DNA of 64,000 bases from Pseudoalteromonas sp. SMS1 (GCF_021530565.1 NZ_JAKGBI010000002.1:1-64000), one strand, 5' to 3'. Shown: positions 45,076-55,347, counted from the first letter of the stretch. Translations and numbers: made by a program. The notes: generated by a model not told the origin, from the sequence alone.

Positions 45076-46899
45076 TTAAGCTTTGTCATGCAAATGATTA
45101 AATATCTTTTCAGCCAACTCAGGGCTGATCCCAGGCACTTGCCCTATTTGTTGTAGATTTGCTGATTTTACTCCCTGCAATCCCCCTAAATATTTGAGTA
45201 AGGCTTGGCGCCGTTTACTGCCTACCCCTGCAATCTCCTCTAATACTGATTGCGTTCTTTGTTTCTGTCGCTTGTTGCGATGCCCAGCGATAGCAAATCG
45301 ATGCGACTCATCTCGAATATGCTGTATGAGATGCAAAGCAGGTGAATCGCTTTGTAGATTAATGGTTTTACGCCCACCGTCAAATAACAAAGTTTCTAAA
45401 CCTGGCTTACGGCTCGTCCCTTTTGCGACACCGATCAACATGGGTAGCTTGTCCAAATGCCACCCTTCAAAGAATGCTTCCGCCCTAGCAAGCTGACCTT
45501 TACCACCGTCAATAAAGACAATATCAGGCACCTTTTGCTCATCAGTAATTTTGGCGTAACGTTTATTCAAGGCAAAGTCCATTGCTGCGTAATCATCGCC
45601 GGGCGTAATCCCAGTGACATTATACCGACGATACTCTTTTGTATTGGGGCCTTGTCCATCAAAAACAACACATGATGCGACAGTATTTTCACCCATTGTA
45701 TGACTGATATCAAAACACTCCATACGATTGATGTCGCTCAGTCCTACGGCTTCTTTCAACAAAGAATATCGCTTGCTAATTGCATCTTGCGCACTTTGCT
45801 TAACCATAATGCTATTGTGTGCATTTTTATTGGCCAATGACAAATATTGTGCCCGCTCTGCACGAACATTAACCCTTAGCTGTACTTTCCTTTTCGCTAG
45901 CTGAGTCAAACCATTCGCCAGCTCGGTGCGTTCCTCAACATCAAACGGCAATACAATGTCATTGGCGATACGAGCATTCGACCCGTTAGAGATATAATAT
46001 TGGCCAATAAAAGACGTCAGGATTTCATCATCATTGGAATCTTTGGGTACCTTCGGAAAATAAGTTTTGCTACCCAATATTTTATGATCTCGGATCATCA
46101 GCATATGGATTGCACATAACCCATTGTGTTGTACAAACCCAATCACGTCCATTTCAGCAAAGTTACCCGCCACAGACTGCTGTTCTTGCATTTGCCTAAG
46201 TAACGCAATTTGATCTCGATACTTTGCCGCTTCTTCAAAGTTTAACGATAAGCTTGCCTGCTCCATCTTTGTGACCAAGGCCTCGATAACCAAATGAGAC
46301 TTACCACTGAGAAACTGCCTGACGAGATCAACTTGATTTTTGTACTCATCGTCGCTCACTTTCTCTACACAAGGCGCTGAGCAACGTTTAAGCTGATACT
46401 GCAAACAGGGACGACTTCTGGCACGATAATAAGCATCTTCACATTGGCGAACAGGGAAGATTTTTTGCATAAGCCGCAAACTTTCAGATACAGCGCCACT
46501 GCTTGGAAATGGACCAAAGTACTCGCCTTTCTGCTTGCGCGATCCTCTGTGGAATGCCAACCGAGGATGACGATGATCGGTCAATAAAATATACGGATAT
46601 GATTTGTCGTCGCGCAGTAAGATGTTGTATCTGGGCTGATACTTTTTAATAAGATTGTTTTCTAACAGGAGCGCTTCGGTTTCGGTGTTTGTTAACGTGA
46701 CTTCTATGTTGGCAATATTACTGACCAAAACCTGCGTTTTGCTGTCTGAAATATTGCTACGAAAGTAGCTGCTAACACGCTTTTTAAGGTTTTTAGCTTT
46801 ACCAACGTAAATAACCTGATGCTCACTATCGTACATTCGATATACACCAGGCTCAGTTGTCAGCGTCTTTAAAAACGATTTATGATCAAATACAGCCAT
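45076..46899 (-). CDS. uvrC: excinuclease ABC subunit C
   Basis: A 607-aa incision subunit of nucleotide excision repair, cutting both sides of a lesion bound by UvrB. The GIY-YIG nuclease domain (about residues 15-95) contains GVYRMYDSEHQVIYVGKAKN and R/E catalytic positions. A Cys-containing insert (RPCLQYQLKRCSAPC) is followed by the UVR UvrB-binding helix (about 202-237), an RNase H-like endonuclease domain with MECFDISHTMGENTVASCVV and VFIDGGKGQL, and C-terminal tandem HhH (about 555-605). The length is normal. The start at 46899 lies 8 bp from the uvrY stop. Confidence 0.97.
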   Translation of the reverse strand: MAVFDHKSFLKTLTTEPGVYRMYDSEHQVIYVGKAKNLKKRVSSYFRSNISDSKTQVLVSNIANIEVTLTNTETEALLLENNLIKKYQPRYNILLRDDKSYPYILLTDHRHPRLAFHRGSRKQKGEYFGPFPSSGAVSESLRLMQKIFPVRQCEDAYYRARSRPCLQYQLKRCSAPCVEKVSDDEYKNQVDLVRQFLSGKSHLVIEALVTKMEQASLSLNFEEAAKYRDQIALLRQMQEQQSVAGNFAEMDVIGFVQHNGLCAIHMLMIRDHKILGSKTYFPKVPKDSNDDEILTSFIGQYYISNGSNARIANDIVLPFDVEERTELANGLTQLAKRKVQLRVNVRAERAQYLSLANKNAHNSIMVKQSAQDAISKRYSLLKEAVGLSDINRMECFDISHTMGENTVASCVVFDGQGPNTKEYRRYNVTGITPGDDYAAMDFALNKRYAKITDEQKVPDIVFIDGGKGQLARAEAFFEGWHLDKLPMLIGVAKGTSRKPGLETLLFDGGRKTINLQSDSPALHLIQHIRDESHRFAIAGHRNKRQKQRTQSVLEEIAGVGSKRRQALLKYLGGLQGVKSANLQQIGQVPGISPELAEKIFNHLHDKA

Positions 46900-46906
46900 T
46901 AAATGG

Positions 46907-47557
46907 TTAACGAGAACTATCTATGTCGATCATTTTATGACGAATTGCCAAATGAGTCAGTTCAACATCACCACTGACATGCAGTTTTTCAAACATTCTG
47001 TAACGATAGCTGTTTACTGTTTTAGAGCTCAAATTTAACCGCTCAGCGATATCTTGTGCTTTTTCACCCTTGGTGATCATCAACATTATTTGCAGCTCTC
47101 TATCAGACAGAGACTGGAAAGGGTTCTCATCTATCTTACCGCTAAATTGTGCTAACGCGATTTGTTGGGCAATTTCAGGTGCGATATAACGCTGACCCGA
47201 ATTAACTGAACGAATGGCATTGATCATCTCATCGGGACCTGCACTTTTAGTCAGATACCCATGCGCACCAATCTGCATTACTTTGCTTGGGAAAGGATCT
47301 TCACAGTGCACAGTTAAAACAATCACTTTTACATCTGGACAGTAGCGACAAATCTTTTTCGTTGCTTCTAACCCGCCGATCCCCGGCATGTTCATGTCCA
47401 TTAATACGATGTCAGGTTCATTCTGACGGCAAAAAGTAACCGCCTCTTCCCCAGTTTTAGCCTCTCCGACCACCTTGAAACCACGCACATCATCTAAGAT
47501 GCGTTTGATCCCAGTCCTCACAAGTTCATGATCATCAACTAAAAGTACGTTAATCAA
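46907..47557 (-). CDS. uvrY: GacA/UvrY-family response regulator
   Basis: A 216-aa FixJ/NarL-type regulator. Receiver domain residues 1-120 contain acidic pocket DDHE, phospho-acceptor Asp about 54 (IVLMDMNMPG), T (VIVLTVH) and K (GYLTKSAG). LuxR-type HTH is at about 150-210 (LSDRELQIMLMITKGEKAQDIA). It acts with a BarA/GacS kinase to drive Csr small RNAs in relatives. The start is TTG (47557) with GAGG 7 bp upstream, and the protein opens MINVLLVDDHELVRTG as in UvrY. First gene of uvrY-uvrC-pgsA. Confidence 0.95.
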   Translation of the reverse strand: MINVLLVDDHELVRTGIKRILDDVRGFKVVGEAKTGEEAVTFCRQNEPDIVLMDMNMPGIGGLEATKKICRYCPDVKVIVLTVHCEDPFPSKVMQIGAHGYLTKSAGPDEMINAIRSVNSGQRYIAPEIAQQIALAQFSGKIDENPFQSLSDRELQIMLMITKGEKAQDIAERLNLSSKTVNSYRYRMFEKLHVSGDVELTHLAIRHKMIDIDSSR

Positions 47558-47701
47558 TGGAACATCCTCACGCTAGCCCTTGGTAATTAAAATCTTTGCG
47601 ATTCGCTTTGCGAGATTAACACATAATTCCGCAAAGCATAATCAATTACATCATTCCATTTTATAAATATACGAATTTACTATTAATTCGTCGTTAAACA
47701 T

Positions 47702-48847
47702 CTATCCCTTTTCGGAAAAGCGGTTCACCCATAATGCGATAACACCGTCACCCGTTACATTACATGCAGTGCCAAAGCTGTCCTGAGCAAGATACAACGC
47801 AATCATTAACGCGATAGCACTCTCGTCAAACCCTAACATGGATGTCAGTAAACCCAGTGCAGACATCACTGCACCACCCGGTGCACCCGGTGCTGCAATC
47901 ATGACTACGCCCAACATGAATATAAATGGCAGCATGTCAATCAATGATGGTACAGCCATGGTCGGTGACAAAAACATTACAGCCATTGCACAGGTCACAA
48001 TTGTGATTGTGGAACCAGATAGATGAATTGTAGCACATAAAGGAACTGAGAAATTCGCGACTTCTTCAGATACACCGTTCGATTTACTGGCCCTTAATGA
48101 GACAGGAATCGTCGCTGCGCTCGACATCGTACCTATCGCTGTAAAATAAGCAGGCAGCATATTTTTGACCAACTCAATTGGGCTACGTTTCAACATTATA
48201 CCAGTCACAACAAACAGTGTTGTTAACCACAACCAGTGCATCGCCACAGCAGCAATTAACACCACACCAAAGGTGCTTAATGTATCAACAACCGTGCCAG
48301 CTACGGCCATTTCCGCAAACACACCCGCAATATAAAACGGTAATGCAGGGATAATCACCTTAGCCAACAATGCATCAATGACATCGCGGCCTTGATCGAC
48401 AACATCTTTTAACTGCACTAAATTTAACTGGCTGATGCCAATACCAAAAATAAACGCCGCAGCAAGCGCCGTCATGACACCCATAATTGGTGGGATCTCT
48501 AGCTGGATATAGCCTTTGAGTTGCGCACCCTCTGCTGCTTCATAGGCAACGCTACCTTCGAAAAAGCCCGTCGCAACCAAAACTAACAAAACGGCCAATG
48601 TCCCTGCAATCACCGTTGAGCCATATGCAAAGCCCACAGTTTTACCCAGTAAATGCCCTGATGTCTTAGGTAATCCAGCAATACCAGAAGCGATAAAGAA
48701 CAAAATAATTAACGGAATAGTAAAGCTAATTAATTGACCAATAATTACTTTTGCGGTGTAAAGTAATTCAGTTATACCCAGAGGCAGATACAAACCCGCC
48801 AAAATACCACCTAATATCCCGGCGATAAGTTTTATTATTAGAGACAT
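47702..48847 (-). CDS. dicarboxylate/amino acid:cation symporter (DAACS family)
   Basis: A 381-aa inner-membrane transporter of the glutamate/dicarboxylate symporter fold; shorter than GltP or DctA by about 40-60 residues. The serine-rich re-entrant motif is seen as GTMSSAATIPVSL, and the second hairpin as CATIHLSGSTITIVTC, with the N-x-x-G-T position replaced by HLSGST. The C-terminal APGAPGGAVMSALGLL and DSFGTACNVTGDGVIAL motifs carry cation and substrate ligands (D, N). Substrate is uncertain: Asp/Glu, Ser/Thr or dicarboxylate. It is divergent from the DUF5916-like gene. Confidence 0.9.
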   Translation of the reverse strand: MSLIIKLIAGILGGILAGLYLPLGITELLYTAKVIIGQLISFTIPLIILFFIASGIAGLPKTSGHLLGKTVGFAYGSTVIAGTLAVLLVLVATGFFEGSVAYEAAEGAQLKGYIQLEIPPIMGVMTALAAAFIFGIGISQLNLVQLKDVVDQGRDVIDALLAKVIIPALPFYIAGVFAEMAVAGTVVDTLSTFGVVLIAAVAMHWLWLTTLFVVTGIMLKRSPIELVKNMLPAYFTAIGTMSSAATIPVSLRASKSNGVSEEVANFSVPLCATIHLSGSTITIVTCAMAVMFLSPTMAVPSLIDMLPFIFMLGVVMIAAPGAPGGAVMSALGLLTSMLGFDESAIALMIALYLAQDSFGTACNVTGDGVIALWVNRFSEKG

Positions 48848-49044
48848 GTTTTGCCCGATTCATATTAGTTTGAGGCCCTTTTTATCATGTTTTTACCTCT
48901 AAGGTATACAAATACGATACTTTATCTGCATATGGTTTACCTCATTTCACCTGAAATTAACGCAATCTAACGAGAAAGAATTGTCGCACTTATACTATTA
49001 TTATTAAATTAACACCTCGTTCGACTGAGTATTAGTTTTTCATC

Positions 49045-51345
49045 ATGTTAAGAAGTACTAGCTACATCTGTGCGCTTGTGTTGTCAATGAGTGTATTCGC
49101 AGAAAAAGCAACCATAGATATCCCCTTTGTACCAGAAGCCGCAGTGATTGATGGCCATGTACAAGAGGCAGTATGGCAAAAAGCAAAGACAATCCAAATT
49201 GACAACGTCACTTGGCCTCACGATAACATCGCCAGCCCAGTAACAACCAAAGCCCTAGTCTATGAAAATGGCAATTCGCTATTTGTCGCATTTATTGCCA
49301 AAGACCCAAACCCAGAACAAATTAGAGCTCACTACCGGGACAGAGACAAAATTTGGAATGATGATCTTGTTGGGCTCAAGATAGACTCTCTTAACACTAG
49401 TCGAAACGCCTATCAGTTTTTTATCAACCCATTAGGTGTACAATTAGACTCAATTGAAGATGAACTCACCAAAAATGAGAACGCGTCATGGAATGGTATT
49501 TGGTCTAGTAAAGGCGTGATTTCAAAAGCAGGCTATACCGTAGAGGTTGAAATACCTTTGCGCGTCCTAAATTTTGACGATAGCCAAAAAATCAAAACCA
49601 TGGCGATGGAATTTCTGCGCTTTTTACCCAGAAATGAACGCTTGCGCATTTCAAATATGCAACTAGACCACAGCAATAGTTGTTGGATATGCCAAATGCC
49701 TCTGTTCAGTGGGTTTGAGAAAGCCAAGCAAAGCAGTAATATCACCGTCACGCCTGCGCTTGCCATCGCTAACACACAATCTCGAGATATTGATGGCGAT
49801 ACGGTACCGGATTTCACTGATGAAACAGACTATGAACCAGGCCTTGACGTAAAATGGGCGATCACCCCAGATACGACCTTAAACTTGACGCTCAACCCCG
49901 ATTTCTCACAAGTCGAAGCAGACACCGGTCAATTAAGTGTAAACAATAGCTTTAGTTTATTTTTTCCTGAGAAACGGGCCTTTTTTCTTGAAAATGACGA
50001 TTATTTTTCATCTCATCTGAATCTAGTACATACCCGTAATGTGGCCTCACCAGACTATGGCGTTAAACTCACGAGCAGCAAACAAGGACATACTTTTGCC
50101 GGATTTGTGGCCAATGATGAAATCACAAATGTATTGATACCCGGTAACTTGGGTTCGAGTATTGTTTCACTTGAACAAAAGAGTGAAAACGCAGCGTTTA
50201 GATACCGCTATGATGTAGATAACACCCTGTCTATTGGCGCCACCAGCACGGTGAGACAAAGCGAAGATTACCGCAATCAAGTAGTCAGTATAGATAGCAA
50301 ATATCGTCCAACTAAACATGACACGGTAAAGCTGCAGGCAACCGCGACGGATACGGAATATGACCAACATTTTATCAACGAATTGTGCGACGATGACCCT
50401 CTAGAACAATGCGACAAAGACGAAAGCGTTTTACGCGTGCTCAATGATGAAGACAAGCAAGGTATGGGATACCTCGCAAGCTATGAACATAACCGTAAGC
50501 ACTGGCGTGCATTTGCATCTTATAGAGCATATGAATCTGCGTTTAGGGCAGATATGGGATTCTTATCACAGGTTGACTTCAACAAATTTGTCACGGGTTT
50601 TGAGTATCGCTGGTATGGAGAAGACAATCATTGGTGGAATCGTGCAAATTGGTATACAGATTGGGACATCACACACAATGAAGACGGCGAGTTACTTGAA
50701 AAAGAAGTACAGTCGAGTTTCAAGCTACAAGGTCCATTACAAAGCATCATTGAAATTGGTGTCGATCATCGTAAACGTACCGGTCTAAGGCATGATGAGT
50801 CTTCACTGGCCATCGATGGCAATACCGATTTATTCACTGAAAATACCCAATGGGCGTACTTTGAAATGAAGCCCAAAGCAGGTGTGTTTGCAGCGCTAAC
50901 CCTAAATACAGGTAATCGAGTGGACCTAGCAAACAATCGGTTGGGACAAAGGTACTTGGTCAAGCCCACACTTAACTTTAATCTTGGTCGACATTTCGAA
51001 GTAAAATTACGGCATACCTACGAGCGCTTCAAACATCAAGGAGAAGACGTTTACACGGCAAACCTGTCTGATGTGCGCTTCACCTATCAATTTGGTATCA
51101 ATAGTTATGTCAGGCTGGCGGTTATCAATTTGGACATCGACAGAAATCAACAAAAGTATATTGACGATGTTGATAGTACTTACAAAAAGCTGAGCACACA
51201 GCTGCTCTATTCTTATAAGTTAAACCCAGAAACAGTGCTTTTTGTTGGTTATTCAGACAGTGGATATCAGGATGATGACCTGACAAGTATCACCACAGAC
51301 AACAAAACCTTTTTCGCCAAATTTAGTTACGCTTGGTTACTTTAA
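49045..51345 (+). CDS. CBM9-like/DUF5916 outer-membrane-type protein
   Basis: A 766-aa exported protein. Signal peptide at residues 1-19 (ending VFA). Residues about 25-215 have a family 9 carbohydrate-binding-like fold (AVIDGHVQEAVWQKAKTI, DDLVGLKIDSLNTSRNAYQFFINPLG). The remainder is a DUF5916-type beta-barrel with the hallmark LNPDFSQVEADTGQLSVNNSF and FFPEKRAFFLEN. The C-terminus ends LLYSYKLNPETVLFVGYSD and FSYAWLL with an aromatic pattern of barrel strands. Family members are common in marine bacteria; no substrate is known to me. A terminator follows. Confidence 0.87.
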   Translation: MLRSTSYICALVLSMSVFAEKATIDIPFVPEAAVIDGHVQEAVWQKAKTIQIDNVTWPHDNIASPVTTKALVYENGNSLFVAFIAKDPNPEQIRAHYRDRDKIWNDDLVGLKIDSLNTSRNAYQFFINPLGVQLDSIEDELTKNENASWNGIWSSKGVISKAGYTVEVEIPLRVLNFDDSQKIKTMAMEFLRFLPRNERLRISNMQLDHSNSCWICQMPLFSGFEKAKQSSNITVTPALAIANTQSRDIDGDTVPDFTDETDYEPGLDVKWAITPDTTLNLTLNPDFSQVEADTGQLSVNNSFSLFFPEKRAFFLENDDYFSSHLNLVHTRNVASPDYGVKLTSSKQGHTFAGFVANDEITNVLIPGNLGSSIVSLEQKSENAAFRYRYDVDNTLSIGATSTVRQSEDYRNQVVSIDSKYRPTKHDTVKLQATATDTEYDQHFINELCDDDPLEQCDKDESVLRVLNDEDKQGMGYLASYEHNRKHWRAFASYRAYESAFRADMGFLSQVDFNKFVTGFEYRWYGEDNHWWNRANWYTDWDITHNEDGELLEKEVQSSFKLQGPLQSIIEIGVDHRKRTGLRHDESSLAIDGNTDLFTENTQWAYFEMKPKAGVFAALTLNTGNRVDLANNRLGQRYLVKPTLNFNLGRHFEVKLRHTYERFKHQGEDVYTANLSDVRFTYQFGINSYVRLAVINLDIDRNQQKYIDDVDSTYKKLSTQLLYSYKLNPETVLFVGYSDSGYQDDDLTSITTDNKTFFAKFSYAWLL

Positions 51346-51355
51346 ATACAACACG

Positions 51356-51390
51356 CTGTTAATTACGCTGAGTAATTAACAGCTTATTTT
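51356..51390 (+). terminator. terminator of the DUF5916-like gene
   Basis: An 11-bp perfect stem CTGTTAATTAC / GTAATTAACAG with a 5-nt loop, followed by CTTATTTT, 10 bp past the stop codon. Confidence 0.75.
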
Positions 51391-51526
51391 ATATTCATTC
51401 TAGCTATAAGCTTTTTTAATATATCTTATAGCCATTCTTTACTTCTTGTTTTGTTTTCTGACCAGTAAAGTGTGACTATATTCATTATTACTTAATAATA
51501 GTCCTAAGCTTATTCAAGGGAACACT

Positions 51527-52495
51527 ATGTCTAAAGTATTTTCAGATAACAGCCTAGCGATAGGTCAAACGCCAATCGTGAAATTAAACCGTGTTACGGG
51601 TGGTAACGTTTACGCCAAAATTGAATCTCGCAACCCAAGTTTCAGTGTAAAGTGCCGTATTGGTGCGTCGATGATTTGGGAAGCAGAAAAGCAAGGTCTT
51701 TTAGGAGAAGGCAAAGAGCTTATCGAGCCAACTTCTGGTAATACCGGTATCGCACTTGCTTTTGTTGCTGCATCTCGTGGTTACAAACTGACACTGACTA
51801 TGCCAAATACAATGAGCCTAGAGCGTCGTAAGCTACTAAAAGCCTTAGGTGCTAACTTAGTACTAACTGAAGGTGCTAAGGGTATGAAAGGTGCAATTGA
51901 AAAAGCAAACGAAATCTTAGCAAGCGACCCTGAAAAGTACGTGTTACTGCAACAATTCGAAAACCCTGCTAACCCTAAAATTCACTTTGAAACAACAGGC
52001 CCAGAAATCTTTGACGCACTAGAGGGCAACATCGACTATTTCGTAGCTGGTGTTGGTACTGGTGGTACAATCACGGGTGTAAGCCGTTTCTTGAAACAAG
52101 AAAAAGGCCTAGATATCAAAGCAATTGCTGTTGAACCAACGGATTCACCTGTTATTTCTCAAACACTTGCTGGCGAAGAAACTAAGCCAGGTCCACACAA
52201 GATCCAAGGTATTGGTGCTGGCTTTATCCCAGGTAATTTAGATCTAGAATTAATTGATGGTGCCGAGCAAGTATCTAACGAAGATGCAATTGCCATGGCA
52301 CATCAACTAATGAAGGACGAAGGTATCCTCGTTGGTATTTCATCTGGTGCCGCGGTTGTTGCAGCGAAACGTATCGCTGAAAAGCCAGAAAATGCGGATA
52401 AAAACATCGTGGTTATCCTACCGAGTGCAACAGAGCGTTACCTATCCAGCCCAATGTTTGCTGATGAGTTCAGTGACCAAGAATTGGTACAATAA
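51527..52495 (+). CDS. cysK: cysteine synthase A (O-acetylserine sulfhydrylase)
   Basis: A 322-aa PLP enzyme forming L-cysteine from O-acetylserine and sulfide in the cytoplasm. PLP-binding K42 is in [11 protein letters not shown]; the substrate loop SGNTG is at 70-74; the phosphate-binding GTGGT follows in [17 protein letters not shown] binds the PLP ring. The length is normal for CysK. AAGGGA precedes the ATG. Codon use looks biased toward a highly expressed set compared with its neighbours (frequent GGT, CGT and GCA). A strong terminator follows. Confidence 0.97.
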   Translation: MSKVFSDNSLAIGQTPIVKLNRVTGGNVYAKIESRNPSFSVKCRIGASMIWEAEKQGLLGEGKELIEPTSGNTGIALAFVAASRGYKLTLTMPNTMSLERRKLLKALGANLVLTEGAKGMKGAIEKANEILASDPEKYVLLQQFENPANPKIHFETTGPEIFDALEGNIDYFVAGVGTGGTITGVSRFLKQEKGLDIKAIAVEPTDSPVISQTLAGEETKPGPHKIQGIGAGFIPGNLDLELIDGAEQVSNEDAIAMAHQLMKDEGILVGISSGAAVVAAKRIAEKPENADKNIVVILPSATERYLSSPMFADEFSDQELVQ

Positions 52496-52510
52496 TAATT
52501 CTCTTCTAAG

Positions 52511-52533
52511 GCCAGCAAATTGCTGGCTTTTTT
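52511..52533 (+). terminator. intrinsic terminator of cysK
   Basis: A 6-bp stem GCCAGC / GCTGGC with loop AAATT, then six T, 15 bp past the cysK stop. A textbook intrinsic terminator. Confidence 0.9.
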
Positions 52534-52787
52534 CATTTTATTTGCAAAAAACTCGCTCGCCTTTTTCGGTTTTCTTACTAGACTAAACTATATCCGCTCA
52601 GCCTCATATATCGCGATTGTAGGGTGAGACGCATGTGCAACAACAAATCATACCAGTATCTGGTCAAAAATTTGGTTAAATCATGACTCATTAAAGCGTA
52701 CGTGTAGTATCTCGCGTCAATCGCAATATAAGATCAAGCAGACGGGCTGCTGATTTAAGTACCTTATTTGTGTAAGGATAAATAAAA

Positions 52788-53690
52788 ATGAAAATGCTAG
52801 TTTATCTTATATTAGGTTATATGGCCCTATTTGCATCGCCTTCCCATGCCAGCCTCCAAGTTGGTTTTTTTAAAGCTGGGCAATATCAGATGATCATGGG
52901 AGAACCACATAAAAATGGTTATTTGTTCAGCAAAAACCCTTCTAAAGAACAACTCCATTTGGTCACTTTAGACTGGCCACCTTACATCGGTGATCAGCTT
53001 TGTAATAAAGGATGGGTTTTCCAGTTTACGGTATCTTTACTCGTCAATCAGGGCTACCCCGTCTACATTGAATTTTTGCCTTGGGCAAGAGCTGTCAAAG
53101 CAGCTGAATCGGGTAAAGCTGATTTACTGTTTCCCGAGTACTTTATTGAAGATGCGTCTCCTTCAGATAATTTTGGGGGTAAAACGCGACGAGAGTTACT
53201 GGCGTTATCAAATGCTTTTCCAGGCGGTGAAATTGGCTTTCTCAAAAGGCGCGGTGAAGCCGACAAGTTTGAGGGCAATCTTAATGATTTGAAAGGCACC
53301 ACCATTGGCGTAGTCCGAGGATATCAAAACACCCCAGAATTTGACGCCATGATGGACAATGGCGAATTTATTATTGTTGAAGCGGTTGATGATTTGCAGC
53401 TGGTGAAGTTACTGGTTGGTAAGCGCGTTGATCTCATTATTGGTGACCCAAAGGTTTTGCGCTTCACGGTAAGCTACTCTGAATTATCAAAATCTGAAAA
53501 AGTGACGCTGCTACGCGGGCTTGAGGACGTAAAACCAGCACTGCGCTACAACAACTTATTTTTTGCACTGAGTAAAAAGAAGCCTAAGTGGCGTGCAGTG
53601 CTCAATGATATCAACAAAGGGCTCTACTTATTCAATAACAGTGGCGAAACTGAACGCATTATTGAAATTGGCAGCACGGAATGTTATTAG
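52788..53690 (+). CDS. periplasmic solute-binding-like protein (SBP_bac_3 family)
   Basis: A 300-aa exported protein. Signal peptide at residues 1-21 (ending SHA). The fold of amino-acid-type substrate-binding proteins is visible: HLVTLDWPPYIGDQ opens the domain, EFLPWARAVKAAESGKADLLFPEY is the family core, then LNDLKGTTIGVVRGYQ and VDDLQLVKLLVGKRVDLIIGDP. No ABC permease genes are adjacent, so it may serve as a sensor partner or be an orphan, as is common in marine Alteromonadales. AAGGA lies upstream. Its promoter region contains an element shared with the queC promoter. Confidence 0.85.
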   Translation: MKMLVYLILGYMALFASPSHASLQVGFFKAGQYQMIMGEPHKNGYLFSKNPSKEQLHLVTLDWPPYIGDQLCNKGWVFQFTVSLLVNQGYPVYIEFLPWARAVKAAESGKADLLFPEYFIEDASPSDNFGGKTRRELLALSNAFPGGEIGFLKRRGEADKFEGNLNDLKGTTIGVVRGYQNTPEFDAMMDNGEFIIVEAVDDLQLVKLLVGKRVDLIIGDPKVLRFTVSYSELSKSEKVTLLRGLEDVKPALRYNNLFFALSKKKPKWRAVLNDINKGLYLFNNSGETERIIEIGSTECY

Positions 53691-53691
53691 C

Positions 53692-53722
53692 ATTAAAGGG
53701 CATGAACATGCCGCCCTTTAAT
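53692..53722. terminator. bidirectional terminator between convergent genes
   Basis: A 10-bp perfect stem ATTAAAGGGC / GCCCTTTAAT with an 11-nt loop spans the gap and the queE stop codon (53718). A/T-rich flanks on both arms would provide U-tracts. Confidence 0.65.
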
Positions 53723-54383
53723 TGATTCCGATATACTTATGTACCTGAATAGACAACCGCCAATTCTTTTTTACACACGTGTCTATGGCCAGTTTAGTCG
53801 CTTTTGCTTTTTGGCTGATTGGCTGTAGGTATATCAGTTTTGGCCGCACACCGGTTTGCTCGAACAAAGCTTCTAATTCATCAATATGTTTTTGCATCGC
53901 TACCGGGTGCTTAATTTCATCGGCACGCTGCATAGCAGACGTCAGTACTTCATATCCGCCACGCATGTTGATTTTTGGTGAGACCGTCACCCAAGTCTCC
54001 TCAGGTACGAGAATTTCAAAGGTGCCACTGGTCTCTACTTGTGTTGAATACCCGGCTTTGTGGAGCGTTTCACATAGTTCCGTTAAATCATACATACAAG
54101 GTTCACCGCCGGTGATCACAATATGCTTAGCAGTGTATTCACGCGCATTGAATAGCTCTACAATCTCTTGGGCAGTCGCATTTGCCCACCACTCAGAGTC
54201 AGATTTTTTTTCTACCGTTTTGTCCAAGCTTACCAAGTAGGTCGGATTTACGTCCCACGTTTGCTTAGTATCACACCAAGCGCAACCCACAGGGCAGCCC
54301 TGTAAGCGAACAAAGATTGACGGCGTCCCCGTAAAACTTGCTTCACCTTGGATGGTTTCAAAAACTTCATTAATTTTGTACAA
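53718..54383 (-). CDS. queE: 7-carboxy-7-deazaguanine synthase
   Basis: A 221-aa radical SAM enzyme converting 6-carboxytetrahydropterin to 7-carboxy-7-deazaguanine in queuosine synthesis. The iron-sulfur motif C-x3-C-x2-C is C30, C34, C37 (LQGCPVGCAWC). The SAM-binding glycine region is IVITGGEPCMYDL. The KLIYLQPIS and MQKHIDELEALF segments match the E. coli-type QueE. The start is TTG (54383) with GGAG 6 bp upstream. It is divergent from queC, which acts next in the pathway. Confidence 0.94.
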   Translation of the reverse strand: MYKINEVFETIQGEASFTGTPSIFVRLQGCPVGCAWCDTKQTWDVNPTYLVSLDKTVEKKSDSEWWANATAQEIVELFNAREYTAKHIVITGGEPCMYDLTELCETLHKAGYSTQVETSGTFEILVPEETWVTVSPKINMRGGYEVLTSAMQRADEIKHPVAMQKHIDELEALFEQTGVRPKLIYLQPISQKAKATKLAIDTCVKKNWRLSIQVHKYIGIN

Positions 54384-54431
54384 ACTAGCTCCAGACTACT
54401 CAATATATTTTGCGAAAATAACCTGCTAAAA

Positions 54432-54460
54432 TTGTCATTTTTTCAGCGGCCGTGTAGTAT
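54432..54460 (+). promoter_or_regulatory. queC promoter
   Basis: -35 TTGTCA (54432-54437), 17-bp spacer, -10 TAGTAT (54455-54460), about 70 bp before the queC start. The -10 region CGTGTAGTATATCGCG recurs almost exactly upstream of the solute-binding protein gene (52701-52716). Confidence 0.6.
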
Positions 54461-54529
54461 ATCGCGCCCTGAAGCAAACCTCTATTAAAATCGAGGCAAA
54501 ACCTGAGGCATTCATCCGAGGTACCCCTT

Positions 54530-55186
54530 ATGAGCGAAAAAGTCGTTGTTATCTACTCTGGAGGCATGGATTCTTACACTGTGCTTAACAAAGCCCTAAA
54601 ACAGGGTCACGAAGTCTATGCGCTGTCTTTTAATTATGGGCAACGACATGTTAAAGAGCTAGAAGTAGCAAAAAATGTCTGCGATGACTTGAATGTGCCA
54701 CATAAAATTGTTGATATTTCAGCAATCAATCAGTTATTGGCTGGTTCTTCTTTGACGGACGACATTGAAGTGCCAGAGGGACACTACGAAGAAGAGAGCA
54801 TGAAAAGCACCATTGTGCCAAACCGCAACATGATTTTACTCTCTCTTGCAGTAGGTTATGCCGTGTCACTGAAGGCAAACAAAGTATTTTATGGCGCCCA
54901 TTCCGGTGACCATGCTATTTACCCAGACTGTCGGCCAGAGTTTGTGAAAAAGATGGATGACGTATGTCGCATCGCAAACTATGACGAAGTGGAAATTGTT
55001 TGCCCATATTTAAATAACAGTAAAATTGACATTCTTACTGATGGCTTAAAGATGGGCCTAGACTACAGCCAAACTTGGACCTGTTACAATGGTCGCGAGA
55101 AGGCATGTGGAAAATGCGGTGCTTGTCAGGAACGTTTAGAAGCGTTCGAGCTGAACCAGGCCACAGATCCTCTGTCGTACGAATAA
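54530..55186 (+). CDS. queC: 7-cyano-7-deazaguanine synthase
   Basis: A 218-aa ATP-dependent enzyme converting 7-carboxy-7-deazaguanine and ammonia to preQ0. The PP-loop is SGGMDS (residues 10-15). [13 protein letters not shown] and [15 protein letters not shown] are family signatures, and the zinc site uses C185, C193, C196 and C199 ([12 protein letters not shown]). GAGG precedes the ATG. Paired with divergent queE, with 146 bp between the starts. Confidence 0.96.
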   Translation: MSEKVVVIYSGGMDSYTVLNKALKQGHEVYALSFNYGQRHVKELEVAKNVCDDLNVPHKIVDISAINQLLAGSSLTDDIEVPEGHYEEESMKSTIVPNRNMILLSLAVGYAVSLKANKVFYGAHSGDHAIYPDCRPEFVKKMDDVCRIANYDEVEIVCPYLNNSKIDILTDGLKMGLDYSQTWTCYNGREKACGKCGACQERLEAFELNQATDPLSYE

Positions 55187-55195
55187 CCTTATCTG

Positions 55196-55230
55196 CGTAC
55201 CCAATAACTCTTTTGGGTACGTTCTTTTTC
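55196..55230 (+). terminator. intrinsic terminator of queC
   Basis: A 9-bp perfect stem CGTACCCAA / TTGGGTACG with an 8-nt loop, then TTCTTTTTC, 10 bp past the stop. Confidence 0.85.
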
Positions 55231-55347
55231 TTGCCCTCTTGTCGCCTCTTCAACTTATGCGCCTTATCGCCTTACCTGACAGTTGTCACTATACCTACAA
55301 CAATTATCAACTATGATTAGAGTAGATAGGCTTAAGGAGATATATGT

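Noticed and set aside
55075-55320. 81-aa plus-strand ORF over the end of queC
   Set aside because: It runs through the queC 3' end in another frame and through its terminator.
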